Shown: one piece after another, positions 46,954 through 57,626 of the stretch
Layout of the letters: each line of letters starts with the position of its first letter
Position numbering within the stretch: position 1 is the first letter of the stretch
Assembly (NCBI GenBank): GCA_032622095.1
Contig: CP136069.1
Coordinates: 169,872,394-169,936,393, forward strand
Direction: 5' to 3'
From: Siphonodentalium dalli
Taxonomy: Eukaryota > Mollusca > Scaphopoda > Gadilida > Siphonodentaliidae
Length of the DNA stretch: 64,000 nt
Notes under the pieces: model-generated
What the model was told of the DNA's origin: nothing
What the model saw: the letters and a program-made list of their open reading frames with translations, nothing else
The model's database searches: none
Program-made: the position numbers and the translations under genes

Positions 46954-47446
46954 TTAAAGGCACGTGCGGCCTTAATTGTCGAAAATTGTTCCAAACACGG
47001 TAAACAGAAAAACATTAAAACGCATACAGTTCCGTTCATATACACCATGACCATCGCGTAAACAGCATGTTATCATAAAGACCTACTATATTTTACATAA
47101 GCAAGAGCCTGATTGTGTTACAGAAGACAACACAATGCTACTGGCTAATCACACACAAATTACATAAACGCTCTTTATTAGTTCCATATCAGGTATTCAC
47201 CAACAAAGAACGCTCTTTAAGTTTACCATCATAATATAAACAAACACCAGAAAAGTAACCTTTTGTGCTTTTGTTTACATAACAAAGGTCAAACATATGA
47301 CCATAACATACTGTTTATGCGATATTTCTCATTTGTATACGGACAAAGTCTATCTACATTTTGATGTACTTTCTGTTTGTGGCGGTTTTTGACGGGTGGA
47401 GATATTTTCACAGGATACCCACCGCCAAGGCCAACCGTGTCTTTAA
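46954..47446 (+). mobile_element. TTAA element, family D (copy D3)
   Basis: TTAA at 46954-46957 and 47443-47446. Starts AAGGCACGTGCGGCC and ends GGCCAACCGTGTCTTTAA. Same orientation as D2 and clearly the same sequence along its length. Lies in the intron between the two lectin exons. Confidence 0.93.
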
Positions 47447-47449
47447 CTG

Positions 47450-47760
47450 AAATAAATATCGTTCTCGAAAATGATCCGCATGACATTTTAACCCAGTTGA
47501 TTTGGACCCCTCCCCAGACGGGGTCAGTAGTGGAATCGTTTCTATGTTATATTTGTGGTCATGGGGTGACATGGGACGAAGTCGGGACCGTTCTAGAAAA
47601 TGGTCCAAATGCCATTTGCACCATACTTTGTTTATAAGAGGGAATCTGGCGCGGTTCATAGTCATGGGGTCAAACTGGGCAAAATTCGAGGCTTTCTCGA
47701 AAAAAAGGTCCATATGCCATATTCGCCGCCTCGATTGGGGGGGGGGGGTGTACATTTGAG
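47450..47760. repeat. Diverged tandem repeat, unit about 105-130 bp
   Basis: TTCTCGAAAATGATCCGCAT (47462), TTCTAGAAAATGGTCCAAAT (47590) and TTCTCGAAAAAAAGGTCCAT (47694) start three units, each followed by a TGCCAT-like word. A 159-codon minus-strand frame crosses it but reads as repeat translation. A G run is at 47737-47749. Confidence 0.6.
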
Positions 47761-48029
47761 TGTTTGTAGAGAGTATTTGGGACGGACCAAGCAGCCCGAA
47801 GATGTAAGTATCGAACATGGAATAGGGAACCTGGAATAAATTCACGGAATTAGTCAAGGTGTTGTTTTCAACGAGACTGCTGGGCATATTTTACGAAATT
47901 CTTCATAGAAGACTATCTATTGTGTAGTTTTCGCTCAACTTTACTGTATAAATACATCGTCCGCGTGTGCGTGCATCCATCAACAGTTTCATTTGAGTCA
48001 ACATACAGGCCGCATTCCTCATCCGATCA
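47761..48029. other. Intronic; no feature seen
   Basis: Short non-coding interval between two diverged tandem arrays. Confidence 0.4.
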
Positions 48030-48700
48030 TCACCATTTTTTTCCCGAAATTCGTTAACAACATGGACGCCAGCAGTCATTTTGGATTTCAAATTTTAATC
48101 CATCGACACAGCCAGCAACCCGCATTTATTGGAGGAATGTTTTGAAAAATTACATGAATGTTTAGGATTGCCTCTAGATGGGAGCTATCGAATTTCAGCG
48201 ATTGACCACCGGCAGCCATCTTGAATTTTACTCTTCGCATCACTAAATCCTTTGGCACACCCTACAGACCACATCCCTCATCTGATTGCCACCAAACTTC
48301 ATATGGGTGCGGGGTGACCTGTAAATTGGAGCCATCGATTTTCCCCCCGAAATTCGTTAAAAACGTGGCCGCCATCTTGAGTTTTACTCTTTGCATGACT
48401 AAATCCTTCGGCAGAACCCACAGGCCACATCCCTCATCCAATCGTCACCAAACTTCATAAGGATCATCAGGGTGACCTCATGATGGGAGCCAACGATATT
48501 TTCCGAATTTCATTTTAAAAAACATGGTCACCAGCGGCCATCTTGCATTTTACTCTTTTCATGACTAAAATCCTTTGGCACACCCTGCATGCCACACCCC
48601 TCATCCCTCATCCAAACTTCATACGGTTCTTTGGTGTGACCTCTAGATGGAAGTAGTCCAATTCTTGGGTTTCACGTTTGAATCCATCGGCATACCCTGC
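48030..48700. repeat. Diverged tandem repeat, unit about 160 bp
   Basis: GCCATCTTG followed by an ATTTTACTCTT-type word recurs near 48212, 48367 and 48532. Each is followed by CTAAATCCTTTGGCA, CATCCCTCATC, CACCAAACTTCATA and GGTGACCT. A fourth unit is degraded at each end. Non-coding, inside the lectin intron. Confidence 0.8.
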
Positions 48701-49173
48701 AGCAGTGCAGCCCACATTTAGTTGAGAAATGTTTGAAATGAAATTAATTTCATTTACACAATATAAACCATTTACTGAAATTTGTTTACTTTCCTGCTTT
48801 AGCATTCTATTGACTGCTCAGCATAAAATTATTAACGCCTCTCCAAGTTGAGCTACAGTGTCATTGACAGTTTCATTATTGATAACCTTTGGGATTTAAT
48901 TAATGCACGATTGATTAGTGGCAGGTTTCCACGGCTAATTACTGGCGAATACATGTCAGTTTTAGAACAACTAAAACATTTGCACACTTTCCATGTAACA
49001 AACGGTGTGTAATGTGGCTTTTGGAAGCAGTTTTGTCGTTCATATCTTGAATATCATAATTTTAGTCCTGCATCACCAATTTATTTTGTATATTTATTCA
49101 AAATATGCCAATTTATTGAAACTTACAATCACGTAATTCCTGACTGTGTTATGAATACATTTCTTCCTTTTAG
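48701..49173. other. Intronic; no other feature seen
   Basis: Non-coding; ends in the polypyrimidine tract and acceptor (TTTCTTCCTTTTAG) of the second lectin exon. Confidence 0.5.
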
Positions 49174-49394
49174 CGGCGACATAGTGATGGGGCTGCGTGC
49201 AATAAACGGCACCGACGAATTGATATGGAGTAACTGTTACATGTATGACTCCACATCAGAGCTGTCAGCTCTATATTTAATCGACGATAATAACCGATGT
49301 ATCAAAGTCGACATATCGCAATCGCCTGATAAAAAGTACAAGAAATTCGGCTGTGCTACACGATCTGAATTTGTCTGTCAAGTAATTACTGAAG
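49174..49394 (+). CDS. C-type lectin-like domain, C-terminal exon
   Basis: Enters in phase 2 and leaves in phase 1 (donor GTTTGT after GAAG). Encodes GDIVMGLRAINGTDELIWSN, then CYMYDSTSELSALYLIDDNN, RCIKVDISQSPDKKYKKFGC and ATRSEFVCQVITE. The last part (C...FGCATRSEFVCQ) is the typical end of a C-type lectin-like domain. Together with the exon at 43595 it makes one fold of about 130 residues. I see no EPN, QPD or WND triplet, so calcium-dependent sugar binding by the classical site is not predicted. The donor is not a strong consensus, but only this choice keeps the next exon open. Extracellular part of the receptor-like protein. Confidence 0.85.
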
Positions 49395-49927
49395 GTTTGT
49401 TTACTGGTTATATGGATATGGAGTCCCCGGTGGCCCAGTCGGTAAGATGAATTCCGTAATAAGATTCCACAATGTTTGGTGAGTCCCATATACGTCATGG
49501 GATGAGGAGAATTGCCTTTCGGATAACCATTTCTTTACTAAATATTCATTGAAGAGTAGCTATTCCTTATGAACTGTTCAAATAATAAGTTAAACAAACG
49601 ATCAGCGTTTGTTAAACTTATTATCTAAACATTTCCCTCCAATAAATAGGTACTTTTATTATCTGTCGTCTGCTTATTTTTCCTGAAGACCCCTCTCATC
49701 CGAGAAACGAACCCTGGTTGCTCAAATGGCGTATTACACCAATATGAGTAATCTCTCGTGCGAGAAACGAACCATGGTTGCTCAGATAGCACACTACACC
49801 AACGTGTGAACCGTCGAGGGGTGGCGACGCTGGTTCTGATTCCAATAAGCGCGCAATATTAAAGCTAATATCATTTGTGTATCTCGGTAAGTTTCTCAGT
49901 TGCCAGCTGCTTTCCGGGGGACGATGG
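49395..49927. other. Intronic; tRNA-A-box-like word and a 60-bp tandem pair
   Basis: At 49427-49447 the sequence GGTGGCCCAGTCGGTAAGAT looks like a tRNA A box, possibly a SINE fragment, but no B box follows. At 49689-49800 a unit of about 58-60 bp (CGAGAAACGAACCMTGGTTG) occurs twice. Confidence 0.45.
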
Positions 49928-50154
49928 TTAACCATTTCAAGGCTGGAGCTTTGAAATTTTTCGAAAACCCTGAGCTAATGCATTATCTTATATCTGCGAG
50001 CCCCCATTGGGAGCCTCGCATATATAAGATAATGTATACTGCTTACAAGGTCAAGGTACGTTAGGCTATTGTATTCTCTTATATATGAAAAGGCGAGCTA
50101 TGTGAGAACGAGTTTTCGCAAAATTTCAGGAAGCTCCAGTCATGGAAGGGTTAA
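49928..50154. mobile_element. TTAA two-hairpin element, family C (copy C1, degraded)
   Basis: TTAA at 49928-49931 and 50151-50154. The left end CCATTTCAAGGCTGGAGCTT and the right end (complement: CCCTTCCATGACTGGAGCTT) are inverted repeats. The inner parts are worn versions of the hairpin core (AATGCATTATCTTATATCTG and TGTATTCTCTTATATATGAA). It lies 27 bp upstream of the PAN-like exon. Confidence 0.8.
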
Positions 50155-50181
50155 AAATATAAATTTCCTGTTTTATTTCAG

Positions 50182-50382
50182 CCGAGCAATGCAACATGGT
50201 CGAACTCTTTAGTACACATATGAGTTCGGTATCGGCATCCAGTGACGGCACATGTTCGGCTCTCTGTCAGGCGACAGCTAACTGCTGGGCATCCTTGTTC
50301 GTGGGATCTATATGTGTATTGTTCCGGAACACCGACACCGGCGCAACTAACAACGTGAAGCTGATGGAAAAGCAATGTGTTG
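50182..50382 (+). CDS. PAN/apple-like module exon
   Basis: A symmetric phase 1-1 exon of 201 bases with a strong acceptor (CTGTTTTATTTCAG) and donor GTGAGG. It reads EQCNMVELFSTHMSSVSAS, SDGTCSALCQATANCWASLF, VGSICVLFRNTDTGATNNVK and LMEKQCVG. Six cysteines include the C..LC.....CW cluster typical of PAN-type domains. It is about 67 residues, on the short side for PAN. Such modules mediate protein or carbohydrate contacts outside cells. In its place after the lectin domain it makes a two-module ectodomain. The family name is by pattern only. Confidence 0.75.
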
Positions 50383-51309
50383 GTGAGGACGATTTTTTCT
50401 TATAATACCCATAATATATAATGTTCGTTCCATGGTTCTACAGCAGATGTACCCATGTCTTGGAGTGGAAGTTTACAAATGTCAAAATAAAGGTCACCAA
50501 AAAACAATAGAATATGACAGACTGGAACACCTTGGATTAAATAACTGACCTTTGTATAACATAGATTTTTCTCCGGTACCCATATCAGTTGTGAATACTA
50601 TTTGTAGACCAGTAGATATATACACTCAAAGAGAAAAGAATATGCAGGGCATGTAGGGGAGGACGAGGGGATTAACACCACCATGTATTAATCTGTAAAT
50701 AGTTTCAAATTCTGAGGGCCAATACCGTACCTATTTACTACTGGGAGTCGTATAACCAAATGTTTTGAACTTGTGACAGTGGAAAATATGAGCCTCCTTA
50801 AGAAAGTATGTATTTTCTAAAGTTATCGCTAAGAAATTATGCTAAATGTATTACACAGCTTTATATAAAGGGGAAAACCCCAACTTGACGAAAGTGACTT
50901 AATCGTACGGTTTTTTATGTGATAGTTTCGAACCACGAAAGGCAATTGTGTGCCAGCAAGAAACGATTTGTTTGTCTTGACAGATTAGAATATGACGTGA
51001 CGCACAATCGGTCGAACACTGATATAATCACAATGAAATATCCAACCAGACATTTAGTGAGTGTTGGCAGGGTGGCGCAGCTCTCTCTGTGAATTCTCAA
51101 TGCAGCTCATTTAAGAAATGCATTGAGGATTCACCGAATCAGAGTGGCCAAGAAACTAAAACTAAAAAAAAACAAAACCCCCCCCCCCCAAAAGTTACTG
51201 AATGGATAAGTTAACATGATAATATAATATAGGATAACCGGAGTCACTGCTTGTACGTATCCATTCAGCCTGTTATATAAAAAATCCGCACATTATATGC
51301 TTATAATTG
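50383..51309. other. Intronic; no other feature seen
   Basis: Non-coding. A run of C at 51179-51189. Confidence 0.45.
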
Positions 51310-51635
51310 AACTTGTTTTAGGTAAATAATCTGCTTAGAATCGCCTCATTTTGAGTCGATAATATGCCGAAAATGAGAGCGGTCTAGTCACATTATCCGC
51401 TCATAATGAGGCTATTCTAAGCAGATAATGTACGGAAAATGACACAAATGATCCAACTCACGACTTTTCAGGTGTACGCACTTTTTAACATGTGTTTTCA
51501 ATGTGGCCTGCGCCATAAAACGAAATAAAGGATATGACTCCATTATCTGCTTATTTTAGAATAAAATAAACACATTGTGTACCTATTTCACATTTCAGGT
51601 CGATTATGTGCGTATTTGCGCGAGGATATGTTGAT
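51310..51635 (+). repeat. Interspersed palindromic repeat, family E (copy E2)
   Basis: Contains a foldback (ATAATCTGCTTAGAATCGCC paired with GGCTATTCTAAGCAGATAAT, centred near 51380), then CCAACTCACGACTTTTCAGG, ACATGTGTTTTCAATGTGGC and GCGCCATAAAACGAA. The inverted copy E1 is at 25806-26055. The segment at about 51528-51607 is extra here and carries another ATTATCTGCTTATTTTAG word. Confidence 0.75.
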
Positions 51636-51941
51636 CTATTTGTATAATTTATATGTAAATATGTTGCTCAAGTGCTAATGCACTTATTTTCTGTGTTGAT
51701 TTGCAGCCAATGCATACTAAACTTATCAGAACTAAAATAAGGGCAACGCAACATACTCAACGTTTAGTAAATGTTTTTGATTCCATTTTATGATCATAGC
51801 ATACATGTACTTGTGTGTAAACCGTGAACAAAACGCGTTTTGTGTGAATTATATCGTCTATACTATACTTTCTTGTCACATGGGTTCAAATCAACAAACG
51901 GGAAGCGCCGATAATATTACTGGAATCAGGTTTTTGGAAAG

Positions 51942-52060
51942 ACATGGAGTTTCGTAATCTTACATGGAGTTTCGTAATCTTACATGGAGTTTCGTAATCT
52001 TACATGGAGTTTCGTAATCTTACATGGAGTTTCGTAATCTTACATGGAGTTTCGTAATCT
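51942..52060. repeat. 20-bp tandem repeat, 6 copies
   Basis: Unit ACATGGAGTTTCGTAATCTT, starting at 51942, 51962, 51982, 52002, 52022 and 52042, apparently without variation. It ends 55 bp before element A6. Confidence 0.95.
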
Positions 52061-52114
52061 TGGAGTTAGCATATCATGCATGGTGCGCGAATTCAAACCA
52101 GCGAAAAATAATTA

Positions 52115-52513
52115 TTAACCCTTTACCCAACAGAAGAGCCCTGTGCCAATGCATTCTCTTATATATGCGAGTCGACCATAGGTCGCCTCGCATATATAAG
52201 AGAATGCATTGGCTTAACACATTACAAATTATAAAATTGTTAAAGAATGTAAGAAAAAATGGTAAAAAGTGTTAAAAAAAGATTTTTTTAGGCCAATGCA
52301 TTCTCTTATATATGCGAGGCGACCTATGGTCGACTCGCATATATAAGAGAATGCATTGGCACAGGGCATAACTGTAAATATCACAATGTGGTCAAGGAGC
52401 CGGTTCCAATGATATCCATATTTGTATGGTTCTATTGAGACAGACCGAAGATATTTTAGGCTGTTGAAGCTTTATTTGGCCGGTTTTGGCCGGTTTGTTG
52501 GGTAAAGGGTTAA
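52115..52513. mobile_element. TTAA two-hairpin element, family A (copy A6)
   Basis: TTAA at 52115-52118 and 52510-52513 with intact CCCTTTACCCAACA / TGTTGGGTAAAGGG ends. Hairpins lie at 52146-52212 and 52293-52359, both with intact arms. Same orientation as A4 and A5 (long GGCCAAATAA arm on the right). It lies 100 bp upstream of the exon at 52614. Confidence 0.95.
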
Positions 52514-52613
52514 GAGCGAAAATAGTTTAGCGATAACAGTTTATCAAGAGAGATATAAGAAATGCATATATTCACATGGCGCCTTTTAAGTTGATCAACA
52601 ATTTCTATTGCAG

Positions 52614-52709
52614 AAAACTCATTTGAAACCATAGCAACGGATATTGGCGGAGCAACTGATTCTTTTTGCATCGTTACACCACATAATGACTGCACAGCCA
52701 CACACTCAG
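52614..52709 (+). CDS. Short linker exon of the lectin/PAN receptor-like gene
   Basis: A symmetric phase 1-1 exon of 96 bases. The acceptor is TTTCTATTGCAG. The donor is GCAAGT after TCAG, a GC-AG intron. It encodes NSFETIATDIGGATDSFCIV followed by TPHNDCTATHS, with two cysteines and no recognised domain. Phases match the PAN-like exon before it and the terminal exon at 56051, both phase 1, which supports membership of the same transcript. Confidence 0.65.
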
Positions 52710-54029
52710 GCAAGTCACTTCAGATAATCTATCGTGTATGCCTAAAATTGTGGAAATATCTTAAAAGTCCTTTTCACTTAAATTATGCACAATGTTTTGT
52801 GTTGATACCGATGGCCTGTGCTATCGTAAACGCCAATTTTGCTTAGTAACCATTTGCATGTTTAATGTCCCACTTCACTATTCAAGTCTCAACATAAACC
52901 TAATACTCTATCGGGGCTTTTTATGATGCCAAAGAGGTATAAAATACTTGGTGTGCTATATAACTTAATATATTATAACCAATCGTGCTGAATTTCAAGT
53001 CATTTGAGGCTTTTGAAATTGAAGCTTATACCTTTAATATACAGACTGATTTCTCAACCATTCCGTTGGTGCAGTACTATCAAAAGGTTTGATGGATTAG
53101 AACGAATGCTCTCATATGCAATTGTTGCCTTGTCGAAAACGGATGGACAGGCAAGGAGGTACCCATTGCAGATGGATTTGGGGATTTAAAATGAACAATT
53201 GTGTAGTTCCAGTCTTATCTAGTAAGTATGCATTGCTACGTTTGGCGTGTCAAAATTGGTAGGGTGTACACTTACAATAGTGACCACAATGGGTCACTCA
53301 TGTTCGCATGCTTGACATTTTTGGTAATAATCCAGTGTAGTTTATCACTGTGAAGGACACGTGTGTGACACAATCATTTAATGCTCTCGAACATTCCTAC
53401 TGTTATTTCGCGTTCCGCGTGTACAATGTCCTGCTGATTCTTGGTATACACTGGGAGCATGGGCGTTTTATTTATAGAAATGGGAACTTTTGGGACGGAT
53501 TTAAAAGTCAAACTGCGACTCGGAGGCCGAGTCCGTTAAAAGGTATAGTTGGGAATTTCAATTTCCTTTATTGGTGATTCGTGAAATCAATATAATTTAT
53601 ATTCTATAATCATGGGTAAAAATGTATGATCTTGAGCGCGTTATCATTTCTGACATTGGTTTTCTTGTTTTGTTTAAATGCCATTTATTCATTTACTAGG
53701 TACTCAATATTTACCTATATACATGGCTTTTAGCATAGAGATTAATATTCCTCAGATTATAAACCTTATTTCCCCCATCTGTTGAAAGTTGCCACTTATG
53801 CGTGGACATAACCGTTTGAAGGTTGACCATGGATCTGGAATTGATGACACACTTAGGACAGGTTTATATTGGAGCTTTGGTAAGGTACACGAAATCGCAA
53901 AGTCTGCTTACGAAATACAAGAAGAGCAAACGAGGTCGAAAATATGCCGGTGGTGAACTTATTGAAAACTAAACATATGGACAATCGGTTTCATAATTCA
54001 ATGCCATTGGACTTCGTGATGCTAAAACA
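52710..54029. other. Intronic; no supported exon
   Basis: Several acceptor-like sites (near 53045, 53080 and 53499) were tested. The phase 1 frames after them meet stops within a few codons or lack a donor. No other feature. Confidence 0.45.
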
Positions 54030-54291
54030 TTAACCCTTCCATGACCGGAGCTTCCTGAATTATTTCGGAAACCCTGTGCCAATGCATTCTTTTATATATG
54101 CAAGTCTATCATAGGGAGCCCCGCATATATAAGAGAATACATTGGCCTAGCAATATTTACCTTCACCTTGTATAAGCAGTGCATTATGTTATGTACGCGA
54201 GGCTCCATATGGAGACTCGCATATATTAGAGAAATCACTGGCACGGGATCTTTAATGCTGCACCAGCGCAGCCCCCGCCATGAAGGGTTAA
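54030..54291. mobile_element. TTAA two-hairpin element, family C (copy C2)
   Basis: TTAA at 54030-54033 and 54288-54291. The left end CCCTTCCATGACCGGAGCTT matches the complement of C1's right end. The joint ACCCTGTGCC leads into hairpin 1 (CCAATGCATTCTTTTATATA ...) and a worn hairpin 2 ending ATCACTGGCAC. The loop differs from family A: ATAGGGAGCC and ATGGAGACT-type centres. No gene. Confidence 0.85.
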
Positions 54292-55616
54292 AACGGGGAT
54301 GGACATTGCATATAAGTCTATCGTAGTTTATTGGATATATTATCTGAACTTTTCATTTGGGATAACTACTCATCAATGATGCTTTAATATAAAGAGGGTT
54401 AAAACATAAAAATCTGTTCTCATAGAACAAGCTAGGCAAAGCGTGCACACTCGCGTGGTTCGCAGTTTGTTTTTGCCGCGAAGTCACCCGGTCGTTCGAT
54501 TGATTGGCAAACGTCGAACATTTCCGCAGATATTTCGCGAGAAGACTTCGCACCAAGACTATTTCTATAGCAACTCAAGTTGTTTGAAGTTCGCATTTTT
54601 ACAGTATAAACCTCCCCATTGTCATGAACAAGCGTGAGGATATGGTGCCGCACATTTGTAGAATGAGGTCCCCAGAGTGTGAATTTAGAGACTCTACCCA
54701 AAACAGCTGTTGTGCGAAATATAATTTAAGTCAAACGGACCTTTAACATTTTTCCACAATTTCAGGCCGAATAAAGGTCACCATGACAACGTAATATAAC
54801 CGCCTGTAGCACCTTGGATTAAATAAAATACTAGTAGTCCAAATTCACGGACAATTTGACACACAGGCGAGCTAATTAACCAGCTAACAACTTGCAATCG
54901 GATCCGAATGGTAGCTTTGCATTTTCATGGGATTTTTATGAAGTTGTTGTGTGCATATTTAGCCCTCAACCACCCTACTCCTTGAATGATATGCTACCTT
55001 TACATTCAGAATAAAAGTATGTTTATGCTATAATAGTTAGAAGCGCGTTGCTCGTTAATGGAAGCGTTACAATGTTGTGCATACTTCAGACAAATATAAC
55101 CAGTATTCACACTCAGTCCTTATCACTGACAATTTCCAATATATCTGCCCGGTCAGCATGTACAATTGACAAGATATTCATTGAAGTACTGCTATTCAGT
55201 GAAATCTTATGATAACTAAAATTTTCAGTATTTTCTATAAAGTTTGGAAATAGAAACAAAATAAAACTACCAACAAATATCTAAGTCTGTGCACATTTCG
55301 GCCTATGTTTTCTGTCACCATTCTTTTTTTTGGATTTGCAATTATATCGCCATCACGAAATGACGAAATCTTTTAAGCAATGTTTTCACGAGCATGGTGA
55401 CAAAAGCGTTTTTTGTTTACAAACTCAGTTTCCTGGAAGCCATGTTTTCTCGGAAGCAGATCTATGGGTTCTTAAATTATAATGATGAGCGCATATGCAA
55501 TACTTTTCTATTCATATATCAATTACTGCGAAGTCATTGTGTGGCTTTATATGATAATCACGAAACAATCTACGGTAAACGTGACACGAAGAGACTTGGC
55601 TGGAGGGTATCCGACT
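54292..55616. other. Intronic; no other feature seen
   Basis: Non-coding. Overlapping frames on both strands at 54353-54701 are unsupported. Confidence 0.4.
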
Positions 55617-55823
55617 TGTTTACCCTGTGCCAATGCATTCTCTTATATATGCGAGTCGACCATAGGTCGCCTCGCATATATAAGAGAATGCATTGGCCTA
55701 ACATATTTTTAAAATCATTTTTGTCTGGGGCTCTGTATGGGTGAAATTATAAAATTGTTAAAGAATACAAGACAAAATTATTAAAATTGTAAAAAATTGT
55801 TAGGCCAATGCTTTCTCTTATAT
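55617..55823. mobile_element. Two-hairpin element, family B, truncated (copy B3)
   Basis: Starts TTGTTTACCCTGTGCC. Hairpin 1 is complete at 55630-55696. The spacer is a shortened version of B1/B2 (keeps CTGGGGCTCTGTATGGGTGA). The second hairpin stops after GGCCAATGCTTTCTCTTATA at 55823. Confidence 0.85.
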
Positions 55824-56050
55824 TCCAACTGTACCCCAAAGACGCAGACCAGTCCAGTGTATTCAATTTCGTAACCTTATTCGGTTCGAATTTTTCAACT
55901 ACCTCAAGCTTTCCAACTTTTGGAATTTCTAACTTATGCCCCCCCCCCCCCCCATTATTACCCGAAAGTATAAATATATTCGACTTTTGGCCCCCATGTT
56001 ACCACTTCCCTGGATGGACCTTCCTACATTTAAGTCTTCGCTATTTGTAG
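55824..56050. other. End of the last intron
   Basis: Contains a C run at 55938-55951 and ends at the acceptor CTATTTGTAG. The open frame of the last exon happens to extend upstream through this region, but its phase and composition change at 56051. Confidence 0.55.
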
Positions 56051-57132
56051 CTGGCACACGATCAAAGATGGAGTCATACTATTCCACTAATATATGTCAA
56101 GAAATGACCACGACCCTTATGTCGGTTCAGATTGATACCATCACCGAGACCCAGTCGCCGGTGTACGTCACGGTCACGGATACGTCATTTGTATCTGCTT
56201 TGGCTATTACAAAGACGTGCGACACAGTGACGGCCAATGGGGAAACGGAGACTCTCATCGTCACCCAGCAGTGTTTACCGAGCAGTGACGTCATTACAAT
56301 GACTGAAACGGTACCACGCACCGTAAGCAATAACGTGACAGCATCGTGTAACGCCATTGCTGCAACACAAACTCTCACTCTTCAAGAGACATCGGTTATA
56401 ACAGAAACGTGTGACACCGTGACGGCCAACGGTGGAACGGAGACTCTCATCATCACCCAGCTGTGTATATCGAGTAGTGACGTCATTACCGTGACGGAAA
56501 TAGTACCACATACCGTAAGCAATCACGTGACTGCTTCGTGCAACGCCATTGCTGCAACACAAACTCTCACTCTTCAAGAGACATTGGTTATAACAGAAAC
56601 GTGCGACACAGTGACGGCCAACGGTGGAACGGAGACTCTCGTCATCACCCAGCAGTGTATATCGAGCGGTGACGTCATTACAGTTACTGAGGCCGTAAAC
56701 AGTGACATGACTGTTACTACCAACTGGTGTGGTGGAATGGTATCCACAGTGATATCAACCATTGTACAAACAATTTCGCCAAGCTTTTCGCTAGTCACGG
56801 TGACCACAACTGAAAACAAAGCATGTTCCAGATCAAATTCTATTGTCGTCCTTACTGGCTCAGCTCTCGACGAAGCAATCGATGAGATAGAGAAAGAGCT
56901 TACTATTGACGCAAAGACCACAAGCGCCGCCATTCGGAGAAAAATAAGTGTAATGGACGAACGACCCTCGGCTCAGACCATAGGGCTCAGCGGATTATTT
57001 TTTGCCTTTATTCCATTTGTATTTCTGTTTCTGTCTGATGTGCCTAAGATTTTTCAAATGCTTACAGGAAAAGAAGTTCGACCGACAGATGGCGACCGAA
57101 CCACAAAACAAAAGTGGGCGTTTAAAAAATAA
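56051..57132 (+). CDS. Terminal exon: Thr/Ser-rich tandem-repeat ectodomain, membrane span, short tail
   Basis: Enters in phase 1 after CTATTTGTAG and ends at TAA (57130-57132), 359 codons. Residues about 52-115, 116-179 and 180-225 are 64-residue repeats (192 bp each, 2.7 copies). The unit contains ETCDTVTANGGTETL, a C.SS.DVITVTE stretch, an NVTASCNAIAATQTLTLQET stretch and three cysteines. Thr/Ser density and N-V-T sites suggest a glycosylated stalk. Residues 309-331 (IGLSGLFFAFIPFVFLFLSD) form one membrane helix, followed by a basic tail of about 30 residues (TGKEVRPTDGDRTTKQKWAF). The position after lectin and PAN-like modules makes this a type I membrane protein. The nearly perfect repeats suggest recent expansion. 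An AATAAA lies at 57311-57316. I know no named family with this exact design. Confidence 0.8.
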
Positions 57133-57310
57133 TTGAAAAACAAAAATGCTATGCGCGGCTAATCAACGCCGATCTGGTATCATATAAAACGACAGCACTA
57201 ATATCGAACAAGATGTTGAGAATTGACAGTGAGTTAGAGCACCATTCAGTCTAAATATCGTCATAAAAACGAACTTACCTATCTTCGTGGTATCAACAAT
57301 GCCTGACAAC

Positions 57311-57316
57311 AATAAA
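57311..57316 (+). promoter_or_regulatory. Candidate polyadenylation signal
   Basis: AATAAA, 179 bases after the stop codon of the receptor-like gene. It is the first canonical hexamer downstream on this strand. Use is inferred from position only. Confidence 0.4.
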
Positions 57317-57626
57317 CGACCACAAGTTAGTTCCACCTCTAGCACAAGCAGAGAAGAAGGCATCAATACATATCATACATAACAGACAGAACAACATCCC
57401 CAGGGCCACAGTAGAAACACGGCAAAACCATCAGGTTGGCACAGGGCAACAGAAAATAAGCTTGAGAAATCCAAATCAAGTGCCACCACAACTGCAGATG
57501 CAATGGTCCTTGCTGAAATATGGTGACCAAGTCTGATCTTAACAAGAGTCTGGAGCCTAACCGAAGGCAATAGCTCACTGCTGAAAAAAAGCAAAAGAAC
57601 TGGCTGCTGTTGACCACTCATGGTCT

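Noticed and set aside
47408-47887. 159-codon minus-strand frame with repeated basic motifs
   Set aside because: It runs across element D3's end and a diverged tandem repeat; the repeated motifs reflect the DNA repeat. No domain or splice context.
49427-49447. tRNA or SINE head near the lectin exon
   Set aside because: Only an A-box-like word is seen; no B box follows at the right distance.
53499-53559. Possible extra exon with RNGNFWDGFKSQ
   Set aside because: It has acceptor- and donor-like edges, but the phase needed by the neighbouring exons meets a stop; not enough to call an exon.
55936-56050. Upstream extension of the terminal exon frame
   Set aside because: It crosses a C run and an intron-like region before a good acceptor at 56050. 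Phase 1 entry at 56051 fits the preceding exons.
56127-56933. Minus-strand frames opposite the Thr/Ser repeats
   Set aside because: They mirror the tandem repeat of the sense exon and have no signal or domain of their own.
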